A stretch of DNA of 64,000 nucleotides from Cupriavidus basilensis OR16 (GTDB taxonomy: Bacteria > Pseudomonadota > Gammaproteobacteria > Burkholderiales > Burkholderiaceae), in the NCBI RefSeq assembly GCF_000243095.1, contig NZ_AHJE01000003.1, positions 1 to 64,000 on the forward strand, read 5' to 3'. The position numbers and the translations under genes were made by a program. Below the pieces are notes generated by a model, which was given only the letters and a program-made list of their open reading frames with translations, was not told where the DNA came from and did not search any database. Position 1 is the stretch's first letter; the number at the start of each line of letters is the position of its first letter. Below are positions 25,501 to 34,870 of this stretch, one piece after another.

Positions 25501-28313
25501 TCAAGCCACTTCCGCCACCCGTATCTCCGCCAGCAGCTTCTTCAGTTCCGGCACGCAAGACCCGCAATTGCCGCCCGCCTTCACGCAGGCGGTGACTTCA
25601 GCCGGCGTCTTCAAGTCGTGCTTGCGCACCGCGTCGCAGATGGTGTTGCGCCCCACGCCGAAGCAAGAGCACACAGTGGGGCCGGCGTCGGCGCCTTTTT
25701 CCATCGGCTGGCCCAGCAGCAGGCCAATGCGATCGGCGTCTTCCAGGCGCTCCTTGGCGAACAGCGTGGACAGCCACGCGCGCGAGGGCAGTTCGGGGCG
25801 CGTGCACACATAAATGCAGGCCTGGAGGCGGTCGTCGACCACGTGGCCGGCATGGTAGACGCCGGCAGTGCGGTCTTCGTACTCGATCCAGTCCGCATTG
25901 GGGTCATCGATGCCGAGCAACTGGCGGGCCCACGCGGCGCGCTCGGCGATGGTCTCGCGGCCGGCGAACTCGTAGCGCTGGAACTGGCGGCCCTGGATGC
26001 GCGTCCAGTAGGTCAGCGCGTCCGCCTGGAGGTCCTCTCGGCTCAACACGAAGCCATGCCACGACACGCGGAACTCTTCCACGCGCACCGGCGTGTGCTT
26101 GAACTCGGGCTCGCCAGAGACCGGGTCCACCACCGGGTTGACCAGCGCGCCCACGCGCGCATCGGAGCTGAACTGGCTGTTCCAGTGGATCGGCACGAAT
26201 ACGCTGCCGCGCGCAATGCCGCCGCTGTGCTGCACCCGCGCCACCATGGCGCCCCAGCGCGTGGTCACGCGAGCCAGCTTGCCTTCGCTGACGCCGCACA
26301 GCAGGGCGTCCTGCGGGTGCATGTCGACAAAGGGCTCGGCGATGTGATCGGCCAGCTTTGGCGATTTGCCGGTGCGGGTCATGGTGTGCCACTGGTCGCG
26401 TACGCGGCCCGTGTTGAGCACCAGCGGGAACTCGTCGTCGGTGGCGTGGAACGGCGCGCGCGGCGCGGTGGCGATAAAGCGGGCGCGGCCATCGGGATGG
26501 GCGAAACGGCCGTCGGCGAACAGCCGGGCAGTGCCGCCGGATGCGTTGGCGAGGCTCCCGGAGGGCGCGGCCATCACCGGCCATTGCACCGGTGAGAGCG
26601 CGTCGAATTGCTGCTGGCTCATGCCAGCCAGCCCGGCGAGGTCGAACAGGCGTGGCGCGTGGGCCTGATTGCCGATGCCCGCGTTCCGGTACGCGCTCAG
26701 CCGCGCGTGCTCATCGAAGATCTCGTGCGGTCCGGCAAAGCGGAATCCGTCAAAGCCCATGCGCGTGGCCACGTCGCACAGGATGCGCCAGTCGGCGCGG
26801 GCCTCGCCGGGCGCCGGCAGGAAGGCGCGCTGGCGCGAGATGCGGCGCTCGGAACTGGTGACGGTGCCGTCCTTCTCGCCCCAGCCCAGCGCCGGCAGCA
26901 GGACGTGCGCGGCGTCGTTGGTATCCGTGCGCAGCATGATGTCGGAGCTGACCACCAGTTGGCACCTGGCCAGCGCGCGGCGAGCCTGGTCGGCATCGGG
27001 CAGGCTGACGACCGGGTTGGTGGCGATCACCCACACGGCCTTGACGCGGCCTTGCTCGATGGCCTCGAACAGCTCCACCGCCTTCAGGCCTGGCTGGTCC
27101 GCGATGGCGGGCGAGCCCCAGAACGATTGCACGATCTCGCGGTGCAGCGGGTCGGCCAGTTCCATATGCGCGGCCAGCATATTGGCTAGGCCACCGACTT
27201 CCCGGCCGCCCATGGCGTTGGGCTGCCCCGTGAGCGAGAAGGGGCCCATGCCCGGCTTGCCCAGCCGGCCAGTGGCCAGGTGGCAGTTGATGATGCTGTT
27301 GACCTTGTCGGTGCCTGCCGACGATTGGTTCACGCCCTGGGAGAAGGCGGTCACCACCTTCGGCGTGGCGGCGAACAGCGCATAGAAGCCACGCAGGGCT
27401 TCGGGGTCCAGCTTGCAGGCCTTGGCCACCTTGGCGACATCGGTGCAGTCCGGGCCCGCCGCGGCCAGCGCGGCACCGCCGCGGCCAGCGCGGCATCCAG
27501 GCCGCTGGTATGGGCATCGATGAACGACTGGTCCAGCGCGCCGTGCTGCGCCAGGTAGTGCAGCAAGCCATTGAACAGCCACACATCGGTGCCCGGCTTG
27601 ACCGGCAGGTGCAGGTCGGCCAGCTCGCACGTCGCGGTGCGGCGCGGGTCGATCACCACCAGCTTCATGTCGGGCCGGGCTTCCTTGGCTTTCAACAGCC
27701 GCTGGAACAGGATCGGGTGGCACCACGCGGTGTTGGAGCCGACCAGCACCACCAGGTCGGCCAGTTCCAGGTCTTCGTAGTTGCCCGGCACCAGGTCCTC
27801 GCCAAAGGCGCGCTTGTGCCCTGCCACCGCCGACGACATGCACAGCCGCGAGTTGGTGTCGATATTGGCGCTGCCGATAAAGCCCTTCATCAGCTTGTTG
27901 GCGACGTAGTAGTCCTCGGTCAGCAACTGGCCGGAGACGTAGAGCGCCACGGCATCGGGGCCGTGCTCGGCGATGATGTCCTTGAAGCCCTGGGCGACCT
28001 TGTCAAGCGCGTGATCCCAGGACACTTGCTGCAAGGCGCCGTCGGCACCGCGGACTTGCGGGTGCAGCAGGCGGCCTTCCAGGCCAACGGTTTCCGCCAG
28101 CGCCGAGCCCTTCACGCACAGGCGGCCCTGGTTGGAGCCGTGGCTGGCATCACCGGCCACCTCCACGCTGCCGTTGGCATGGCGGGTGGCGCGCACACCG
28201 CAGCCCACGCCGCAATACGGGCAGGTGGTATCGGTGACGGTGGCCGAGGCGTCGGCGGACAGCAGGGTGGGCGAACCGGTGGAGAGGATGACGGGGATAT
28301 CGGACAGGTTCAC
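25501..28313 (-). pseudogene. nasA: Assimilatory nitrate reductase catalytic subunit, disrupted by a 20-bp duplication
   Basis: This is a molybdopterin enzyme reducing nitrate to nitrite. It starts at GTG 28313. The [4Fe-4S] cysteines are Cys31, Cys34, Cys38 and Cys66 (CPYCGVGCGV...GRLCVKG). The Mo-cofactor domains follow, and the protein ends with a BFD-like [2Fe-2S] domain (CSCFGVGRNTICDAV...CGSCVPELKKLL), as in NasA proteins fed by a flavoprotein. The frame breaks at about 27480, where GCGGCCAGCGCGGCACCGCC is present twice in tandem. Removing one 20-bp copy restores SGLDAALAAAGPDCTDVAKV exactly. Corrected length is about 930 residues. Last gene of the nitrate operon. Confidence 0.87.
27461..27500. 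repeat. 20-bp tandem duplication inside nasA
   Basis: The unit GCGGCCAGCGCGGCACCGCC at 27461-27480 is followed by GCGGCCAGCGCGGCATCCAG, identical for the first 15 bases; the repeat also includes the preceding bases CCGCC. The period is 20 bp, so the reading frame shifts by two. Confidence 0.85.
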
Positions 28314-28354
28314 GTTAGCGCTCGTTGCTGGCGGTCAATCGGGGACTGGATCGT

Positions 28355-28386
28355 TCAAGCGTTAGATCGGTCAAGCGTTAGATCGG
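28355..28386. repeat. 16-bp tandem repeat between the flavoprotein gene and nasA
   Basis: TCAAGCGTTAGATCGG occurs twice in direct tandem and a third partial unit (TCAGG) follows. It fills the short spacer ahead of the nasA GTG. A role in coupling or spacing is unknown. Confidence 0.8.
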
Positions 28387-29616
28387 TCAGGCTGCCATGG
28401 CCTCGCACTGCGCCTTGCCGAACAGCAGCCGCTGGCGCATGGCGCCCACCGGGGCGCCGCTCTGGATCAGGTCGAAGTACCAGGGGCCGTCCTGCACGTC
28501 GCCGTACAGCACCGCCCCGACCAGCCGCCCGCCTTGCAGCACCAGCCGCTTGTACATGCCGCGGCGCGGATCGCGCATGACGAGATCCTCGCTGCCTTCG
28601 CCGCCAACGAAGTCGCCGGCGGAGTAAAGATCCACGCCAGTCACCTTGAGCTTGGTGGCGGTGGCCTGCTGCACATAGCGGCGATGCCCGGCGCCGGCCA
28701 GGTGCGCGGCGGCCACGCGCGCCTGTTCCCAGATCGGCGCGACCAGCCCGAAGGTGGCTTGCCGGTGCTGCACGCATTCGCCCACGGCGTACACGCGCGG
28801 ATCATAGGTCTGCAAGGTGTCGTCCACCACGATGGCGCGCTCGCAGCGCAGCCCGGCCTGCTGGGCCAGTTCGATATTGGGGCGCACGCCGGCGGTCATC
28901 ACCACCAGGTCGGCGGGAATCTGGGTGCCGTCTTTGAAGCATACGCCGGTGACGCGGTCTTCCCCAAGGATGCCGCTGGTATTGGCATTGAGCAGGAAGC
29001 GCAGGCCCTTGCGCTCCAGTGCCTCTTTGAGCAACGCGGCGGCGGGTCTGTCGAGCTGGCGCTCCATCAGGCTGTCGGCCACGTGCACTACGCTGACCTC
29101 CATGCCCTGGCGCATCAGGCCGTTGGCGGCTTCCAGGCCGAGCAGGCCGCCGCCGATCACCACGGCGTGGCGATGGTTGCGGGCAGCCGCCAGCATGGTC
29201 TCCACGTCCTGGATGTCGCGAAAGGCGATCACGCCATCGAGCTGGTGGCCCGGCACGGGGATGATGAAAGGCTTGGAACCGGTCGCCAGCAGCAGGCGGT
29301 CGTAGCCCACTTCACGCCCGGATTGCGAGCGCACCAGCCGGCGGCGGCGGTCGATCGCCACCACCGGATCGCCCGCCAGCAGTTCGATGCCGTTCTGCTG
29401 GTACCAGTCGCGGGTGTTGAGCATGATCTCCGCGACCGTCTTCTCGCCCGCCAGCACCGGCGAGAGCAGGATGCGGTTGTAGTTGCCGTGCGGCTCGGCG
29501 CCGAACACGGTGATGTCATAGAGGTCGGGCGCGAGCTTGAGCAACTCCTCGACCGTACGCATGCCGGCCATGCCGTTGCCGACCACCACCAGGCGGGGTT
29601 TGGGAGGCGTGGTCAT
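28387..29616 (-). CDS. nasB: FAD-dependent NAD(P)H oxidoreductase, nitrate reductase electron-transfer component
   Basis: This 409-residue flavoprotein resembles the N-terminal half of NirB. It has an FAD site VVVGNGMAGMRTVE near the N-terminus, ATGSKPF, the NADH site VVIGGGLLGLEAANGL near 155, and TAGVRPN and VYAVGECVQH for the second FAD contact. It probably passes electrons from NADH to the [2Fe-2S] domain of NasA. Its start overlaps the nirD stop (ATGA), so translation is coupled. Naming as NasB follows the Klebsiella/Bacillus scheme and is approximate. Intact. Confidence 0.8.
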   Translation of the reverse strand: MTTPPKPRLVVVGNGMAGMRTVEELLKLAPDLYDITVFGAEPHGNYNRILLSPVLAGEKTVAEIMLNTRDWYQQNGIELLAGDPVVAIDRRRRLVRSQSGREVGYDRLLLATGSKPFIIPVPGHQLDGVIAFRDIQDVETMLAAARNHRHAVVIGGGLLGLEAANGLMRQGMEVSVVHVADSLMERQLDRPAAALLKEALERKGLRFLLNANTSGILGEDRVTGVCFKDGTQIPADLVVMTAGVRPNIELAQQAGLRCERAIVVDDTLQTYDPRVYAVGECVQHRQATFGLVAPIWEQARVAAAHLAGAGHRRYVQQATATKLKVTGVDLYSAGDFVGGEGSEDLVMRDPRRGMYKRLVLQGGRLVGAVLYGDVQDGPWYFDLIQSGAPVGAMRQRLLFGKAQCEAMAA

Positions 29617-29984
29617 GCGGCCACCCAGACCTTGCCGTCATAGACGCGGGCCGGATACGCGGTGATGGCGTGCTCGGGCGCTTCCAGGCATTCGCCGGTC
29701 TGCAGGTCGAAGTGATGCTTGTAGATCGGTGACGCCACCACGATGCGCTCGCCCAGGCTGCCGACCAGGCCGCGCGACAGCACGGCGGCGTTGGAATTGG
29801 GATCGTAGTTGGAGATGGCGAACACCTGGTCGCCGTTGCCGCCCTGATCGTCGCTGTGGCCGGGGCCGACCCGGAACACGGCGATCTGTGCCTTGTCCAC
29901 CAGTGCGCACACGCCGGTATTGGGCACGATGTCGCGCAGGCTGCAAACGGCGGTCCAGGCGGCGGTATGGTGGGTGTGGCTCAT
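29613..29984 (-). CDS. nirD: Nitrite reductase (NADH) small subunit
   Basis: This 123-residue Rieske-like NirD has the conserved segments TGVCALVDKAQIAVFRV, AISNYDPNSNAAVLSRGLVG and SPIYKHHFDLQTGECLE. Like other NirD proteins it has the Rieske fold without the iron ligands, which is normal. AAAGGAAG precedes ATG 29984. It follows nirB by 45 bp and overlaps the flavoprotein gene. It partners NirB in reducing nitrite to ammonium. Intact. Confidence 0.92.
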   Translation of the reverse strand: MSHTHHTAAWTAVCSLRDIVPNTGVCALVDKAQIAVFRVGPGHSDDQGGNGDQVFAISNYDPNSNAAVLSRGLVGSLGERIVVASPIYKHHFDLQTGECLEAPEHAITAYPARVYDGKVWVAA

Positions 29985-30029
29985 GATGTCTTCCTTTTGC
30001 GTTGGCGCGGGATGTTGGGTCGGGACGGT

Positions 30030-32508
30030 TCAGGCTGCCTTGACGATCACGGGGATCTGCTCAAGCCGGGATTGACGCAAGTTCCGTTCCTCCGGCGTGG
30101 CGGGGCGGATCTGGCCGCGCTCTTCCATAAAGACCAGGTTGTCGTCGCGCATGTCGCTGTTGACGAAATGGCGGAAGCGCTTGCGGGTTTCCGGGTTGGT
30201 CACGGCGGCCTTCCATTCGTCTTCGTAGGTATCCACCACATGCTGCATCTGCGCTTCCAGTTCGGCGCCGATGCCCAGGCTGTCTTCCAGCACCACGGCC
30301 TTGAGGTAGTCCAGGCCGCCTTCGAGGTTGTCGCGCCACACACTGGTGCGTTGCAGGCGGTCGGCGGTACGCACGTAGAACATCAGGAAGCGGTCCACAT
30401 AGCGCAGCAGGGTTTCGCGGTCCAGGTCGCTGGCCAGCAGCTCGGCGTGGCGGGGCTTCATGCCGCCGTTGCCGCACACGTACAGGTTCCAGCCGCGTTC
30501 GGTGGCGATGATGCCCACGTCCTTGCCTTGGGCTTCGGCGCACTCGCGGGTGCAGCCGGAAACACCAAACTTGATCTTGTGTGGCGCGCGCAGGCCCTTG
30601 TAACGGTTTTCGATCTCGATGGCCAGGCCGACCGAGTCGTCCACGCCATACCGGCACCAGGTGGAGCCCACGCAGGATTTCACGGTGCGCAGGGACTTGC
30701 CAGCTCTTCCCAGATCATCGGCAGCTCTTCCACGCGCGCGCCGAACATGTCGACCCGGGCGCTACCTGGCCGACCGCGATCAGGCCGTCGGGCGTGACTT
30801 CGCCGCCCGGCATGCGCGGCACTACGGAGTAGGTGCCGTCCTTCTGGATATTGCCCAGGAAGTAATCGTTCGAATCCTGCAGGCTGGCGTGCTCTTCCTT
30901 GAGTACGAACTCATTCCAGCAGGAGGCGAGGATGCTCGCCACGGTCGGCTTGCAGACGTCGCAGCCCAGGCCCTTGCCATGCGCCGCCAGCAGTTCGCCA
31001 AAGGTCTTGAAGCCGCCCACGCGCACCAGGTGGTAAAGCTCCTGGCGCGAGTAGGCGAAGTGTTCGCACAGGTGGTTGTTGACCGCCAGGCCTTGCTTCT
31101 TCATCTCGGCCTTCATTACCTGCGTGACCAGCGGTACGCAGCCGCCGCAGGTGCTGCCGGCCTTGGTGCAACTCTTCAGCCCGCCGATGGTGGTGGCGCC
31201 AGCGCCGACGGCAGCGCAGATATCGCCCTTGGAAACGTTGTTGCACGAGCAGATCTGCGCGGAATCCGGCAGCGCGTCAGCGCCCAGCCCAGGCTTGGCC
31301 TGGCCATCGGAGGACGGCAGGATCAGGAATTCGGGCGACTCGGGCAATTCGATCTTGTTGAGCATCAGTTGCAGCAGGGTGCCGTATTCCTCGGCATCGC
31401 CCACCAGCACGCCGCCCAGCAGGTACTTGCCGCATTCAGACACCACCAGCTTCTTGTAGACCTGCTTGCGCTCGTCGGTGAACTGGTAGGAACGGCTGCC
31501 GGGCGCGTTGCCGTGCGGGTCGCCCAGGCTGGCCACGTCCACGCCCATCAGCTTGAGCTTGGTGCTCATGTCGGCGCCGGTGAACTCGGCCTGCTGGCCC
31601 AGCAGGTGCCTGGCGGCCACGCGGGCCATTTCATAGCCGGGTGCGACCAGGCCGTAGATCTTGCCGTCCCACAGCGCGCATTCGCCGATGGCGTACACGT
31701 CGGGGTCTGAGCTCAGGCACTGGTTGTCCACCGTGATGCCGCCGCGCTCGCCAATGGCCAGGCCGCTGGCGCGGGCCAGTTCGTCGCGCGGGCGGATGCC
31801 GGCGGAGAACACGATCATGTCGGTGTCGAGGTGGCTGCCATCGGCAAAGTTCATGCGATGGGTGCCATCTTCGCCGTCGACGATTTCCACGGTGTTCTTG
31901 CGGGTGTGCGCGGTGACGCCGAGTTCTTCGATCTTCCGACGCAGCATGGCGCCGCCGCCGTCGTCCACCTGTACCGCCATCAGGCGCGGGGCGAATTCCA
32001 CCACATGGGTTTGCAGGCCCATGTCACGCAGCGCCTTGGCGCATTCCAGGCCCAGCAGGCCGCCACCGATGACCACGCCGGTCTTCGAGCGCGTGCCGCA
32101 CTCCTGCATGGCTTCCAGGTCTTCGATGGTGCGGTAGACGAAGCAATCCTTGCGATCCTTGCCTGGCAGCGGCGGCACGAAGGGGTAGGAGCCGGTGGCC
32201 ATGATCAGCTTGTCGTAGGACAGCGTCTCGCCGGTGGACACCGTCACGGTCCTGGCGGCGCGGTCAATGCCGGTGGCGCGGGCGTTCAGGCGCAGCAGCA
32301 TGTTGCTGCGCTCGAAGAAGCCGGCTTCCACCAGCGAGAGATCCTCGGCGGACTTGCCGGCGAAGAATTCGGAGAGATGCACGCGATCATAGGCCGGGCG
32401 CGCTTCCTCGCACAGCACGGTGACTTCGATATCTTGCGAGCCTGCCTCGGCCAGGCATTCCAGGAATTTGTGGCCGACCATGCCGTGGCCGATGATGATC
32501 AGTTTCAT
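30030..32508 (-). pseudogene. nirB: Nitrite reductase (NADH) large subunit, two internal deletions
   Basis: This is an FAD, [2Fe-2S], [4Fe-4S] and sirohaem enzyme reducing nitrite to ammonium. The N-terminal part (MKLIIIGHGMVGHKFLE, VVIGGGLLGLECA, CSCNNVSKGDI...CGGCVP) is intact to VGQVA at about 30762. A short middle piece, RVDMFGARVEELPMIWEEL, is in a second frame. The C-terminal sirohaem part (GKSLRTVKSCVGSTWCRYG, VSGCTRECAEAQGKDVG) is in a third, ending 30030. Compared with NirB, about 15 residues (KKY..TKITGGQ region) are missing at 30757 and about 12 at 30700. Without them the protein ends before the sirohaem half. Start ATG 32508 follows AAGGAAA. Confidence 0.85.
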
Positions 32509-32575
32509 GATGATTTCCTTGTTCTGTGGGGCCGCTGGTGCGTGTGCTTGCGTGGCGTCTTTGCGTCGGGCGGGC

Positions 32576-33898
32576 TCAGGAGCCGGAGCCGGCCAGTGCG
32601 TTGTCGAACAGCGCCTGCTCGCTGGCCTTGTGCTCGGCCGAGAAACGCACGGCGATGGCGCACAGGGCTGAGACGATGGCCACCGCGCCCAGCACGGTCA
32701 GCGTTTGCTGCAGGTTGCCCAGGCCCTTCATCAGGAAGCCCGCGGCCACGGCGCCCACATTGCCGCCGGCACCGATGATCCCGGCCACGCCGCCCAGCGC
32801 CTTGCGGTCGATAAAGGGCACCAGCGCGTAGGTGGCGCCGCAGGCCATGTGGGTGAACAAGCCGAAGGTCAGCATGGCGACGATGGCCGCCGTTACGCTG
32901 TGTGCCTGGGCAAACCACAGCAGGCCGAAGCCTTCGCCCAGGATCAGCACGAACAACAGGGTGGAGCGCGCGTCCAGGCCACGGCGCATTGCCGACTTGT
33001 CCGACAGCCAGCCGCCCAGCGCACGGGCGAACAGGGCAAGCAGGCCGAAGCTCGCGGCGGCCAGGCCGGCGCTGCCGAGCGACAGGCCGAAGTGGTCCAC
33101 ATAGTAGGTAGCAGCCACGTTGTGGATGAAGATCTCAACGCCGAAGCAGGCGCCGTAGGTGACGAACAGCATCCACACGCGGTAGTTGGCGGCGGCGGCG
33201 ACAAAGCTGGCCCAGCCGCCCTTCTTGCCGCTGTCGATGGCGATGCCGCGAGCACGCAGGTCCTTGAAATCGCCTTGCGGGCAGTCCTGGGTGTAGCGCC
33301 AGTAGAGCACCGCCATGATCAGCATCAGCACGCCGGGTACCAGCAGTGCCAGGCGCCAGCCCATGGTGTGGCTCACGCCCAGCATCAGCACGCCGCCCAG
33401 CAGCAGCGGCATCAGTGCCTGCGCCGCGCCACCGCCGGCATTGCCCCAGCCAGCCGCCGCCGCGTTGGCGGTACCCACCACGTTGGGGGCGAACATCACC
33501 GAGGTGTGGTACTGCGTGATCACGAAGCTCGCCCCGACCGCGCCGATCAGCAGGCGGAAGAACAGGAAGGCCTCGTAGCTCTGCGCCATCGCCACGCCCA
33601 GCACGGGGATCGCGCCCAGCGCAAGCAGGCCGGTGTAAGCGCGGCGGGGACCGAAACGGTCGCACAGCGGGCCGATGGCCAGCCGCACGAGAATGGTCAC
33701 GGCCACCGCCGCGATATTGATATTGGCGACCTGGTCGAGGGTCAGGCCAAATTCGCCCTTGAGCACCGGCATTAACGGCGCACAGGCAAACCACGCGAAG
33801 AAGCACACGAAGAAGGCCATCCACGTCAGGTGGAAGGCGCGCATCTGCGGGGTGCGCAGGCTTAGCAGTTCGATGCGGGTGGCTTTGCCGGTCATCAT
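32576..33898 (-). CDS. narK: Nitrate/nitrite transporter, MFS (NNP family)
   Basis: This is a roughly 440-residue, 12-helix MFS protein of the nitrate/nitrite porter family. Start is ATG 33898 or the adjacent ATG 33895; GGAG at 33901-33904 fits the second better. The Gly-rich nitrate signature segments are visible as GWGNAGGGAAQALMPLL and GIIGAGGNVGAVAAGFL, and the MFS loop as RLAIGPLCDRFGPRRAY. It is first in the operon with nirB, nirD, the flavoprotein and nasA, so its job is nitrate uptake for assimilation. Transcription probably starts from the sigma-54 promoter at 34043-34057 and passes the leader hairpins. Confidence 0.9.
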   Translation of the reverse strand: MMTGKATRIELLSLRTPQMRAFHLTWMAFFVCFFAWFACAPLMPVLKGEFGLTLDQVANINIAAVAVTILVRLAIGPLCDRFGPRRAYTGLLALGAIPVLGVAMAQSYEAFLFFRLLIGAVGASFVITQYHTSVMFAPNVVGTANAAAAGWGNAGGGAAQALMPLLLGGVLMLGVSHTMGWRLALLVPGVLMLIMAVLYWRYTQDCPQGDFKDLRARGIAIDSGKKGGWASFVAAAANYRVWMLFVTYGACFGVEIFIHNVAATYYVDHFGLSLGSAGLAAASFGLLALFARALGGWLSDKSAMRRGLDARSTLLFVLILGEGFGLLWFAQAHSVTAAIVAMLTFGLFTHMACGATYALVPFIDRKALGGVAGIIGAGGNVGAVAAGFLMKGLGNLQQTLTVLGAVAIVSALCAIAVRFSAEHKASEQALFDNALAGSGS

Positions 33899-33916
33899 GG
33901 CTCCATAAAAACAAAT

Positions 33917-33959
33917 GGCGTCCCGCAATCCGGTCATGAAGACCAGATCAGGGGACGCC
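33917..33959 (-). terminator. Leader terminator-like hairpin upstream of narK
   Basis: GGCGTCCC and GGGACGCC pair as an 8-bp stem, enclosing a second stem (CTGGTC/GACCGG). On the minus strand it is followed by ATTTGTTTTTAT, then the narK ribosome binding site. It looks like an attenuator placed in the 5' leader. Confidence 0.65.
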
Positions 33960-33967
33960 GTTGTCCT

Positions 33968-33995
33968 GGTGGCAGCGGTGAAGACCGCTGCTACC
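33968..33995 (-). promoter_or_regulatory. Second leader hairpin of the nitrate operon
   Basis: GGTGGCAGCGG and CCGCTGCTACC form an 11-bp stem with one mismatch or wobble and a 6-nt loop. It lies just before the terminator-like hairpin in the transcript. Such paired hairpins occur in nas leaders controlled by antitermination; the protein responsible is not in the window. Confidence 0.55.
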
Positions 33996-34042
33996 CTGTG
34001 TGGGGTGAGCGGGCCGCCGTTGGTCCGCTCGCGTCTTATTAC

Positions 34043-34057
34043 GCAAGCGGTGTGCCA
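34043..34057 (-). promoter_or_regulatory. Sigma-54 promoter of the nitrate operon
   Basis: On the minus strand the sequence is TGGCACACCGCTTGC, an excellent match to the -24/-12 consensus TGGCAC-N5-TTGC. Transcription would start near 34031, giving a leader of about 130 nt. Confidence 0.75.
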
Positions 34058-34141
34058 GGGCTGTTTGTGATGGATGGAGGGGGTTTTGCGCTGCGGGGGA
34101 GCGTCAGGCGGGGACCGGATGCGCCGAGGTGGGGCGGGGCG

Positions 34142-34156
34142 GCACGGTCATGGTGC
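34142..34156 (-). promoter_or_regulatory. NtrC-like enhancer dyad
   Basis: GCAC-N7-GTGC matches the core of NtrC sites and lies about 90 bp upstream of the sigma-54 promoter, a normal enhancer distance. The rest of 33996-34354 shows no supportable ORF. Confidence 0.5.
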
Positions 34157-34354
34157 AGTGCAATGGGCGGGGCGGTGCGTGGGAATGGTGCAGGCGACAA
34201 CTGGCTTGAGGCCGTCCAGGCTCATTTCAGTGCTGGAGCGGGACGGTGCGGCCCCTGCGCGGCGCGCCAAGGCTGAACGATGTCCTGGTCGGCTGGCGAT
34301 GCTTCACGGCATGTGCTGCTTTAGCCGCATTCGGTGCCTTGCCAGGCGCCGCTG

Positions 34355-34774
34355 TCATTTCGAGGCCGAATGGCACACCGCCTCCACGCGATTGCCCGCC
34401 GGATCGAAGAGGAATGCTGCGTAGTATTCGCGATGGTAGTGAGGCCGGAGGCCCGGATCGCCATCCGAACGTCCCCCGGCAGCGAGGCCCGCCGCGAACA
34501 ATGCGTCCACCTGTTTGCGGGACGCCGCCTTGAAGCACCAGTGCCGCTTGTTTGCTTCGATCACGCCAGGGTCCAGATAGACCGCCAGACACGTCGATAC
34601 CGTATCGCCGGACGTGCAGCGCTCGCCGTAGCCAAGCGCATCGGGGCGGTCATAGACCTTCGTTGCCCCCAGTGCCTGCATGACCGAGTCATAGAACGGA
34701 CGTGCCGCGTCAAGGTCGGGCACGCCTATCGAAACATGATCGAGAAAGCGGCTATTGGAAGCGTCGCCAGTCAT
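34355..34774 (-). CDS. VOC (glyoxalase/bleomycin resistance) family protein
   Basis: This protein of about 139 residues has the beta-alpha-beta-beta-beta VOC pattern: FLDHVSIGVPDLDAARPFYDSVMQALG at the N-terminus and YYAAFLFDPAGNRVEAVCH at the C-terminus, with a His and Glu in the usual metal positions. ATG 34774 is chosen over an upstream GTG because the conserved part begins shortly after; neither has a clear ribosome binding site. Substrate is unknown. It stands alone between the nitrate promoter and the acyl-CoA dehydrogenase gene. Confidence 0.75.
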   Translation of the reverse strand: MTGDASNSRFLDHVSIGVPDLDAARPFYDSVMQALGATKVYDRPDALGYGERCTSGDTVSTCLAVYLDPGVIEANKRHWCFKAASRKQVDALFAAGLAAGGRSDGDPGLRPHYHREYYAAFLFDPAGNRVEAVCHSASK

Positions 34775-34870
34775 CCAGCGCACGAGCTAGACCGGGGCGC
34801 CATCGAGGAGGGCGTGATGAACGAGCGCTAAGACATGGCCGGCTCACCGCCAACGTCGCCAACCACCGAG

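Noticed and set aside
25390..26595. Plus-strand open frame of 401 codons opposite nasA
   Set aside because: It is an antisense shadow of nasA with typical HAR/VAQ-rich composition.
28534..29643. Plus-strand open frame of 369 codons opposite the nitrate flavoprotein
   Set aside because: Antisense shadow of a gene with clear FAD and NAD motifs.
33968..33995. ANTAR-type two-hexaloop antiterminator element
   Set aside because: The 6-nt loop in the transcript is UCUUCA, lacking the A1 and G4 bases expected of ANTAR targets, so I call only generic leader hairpins.
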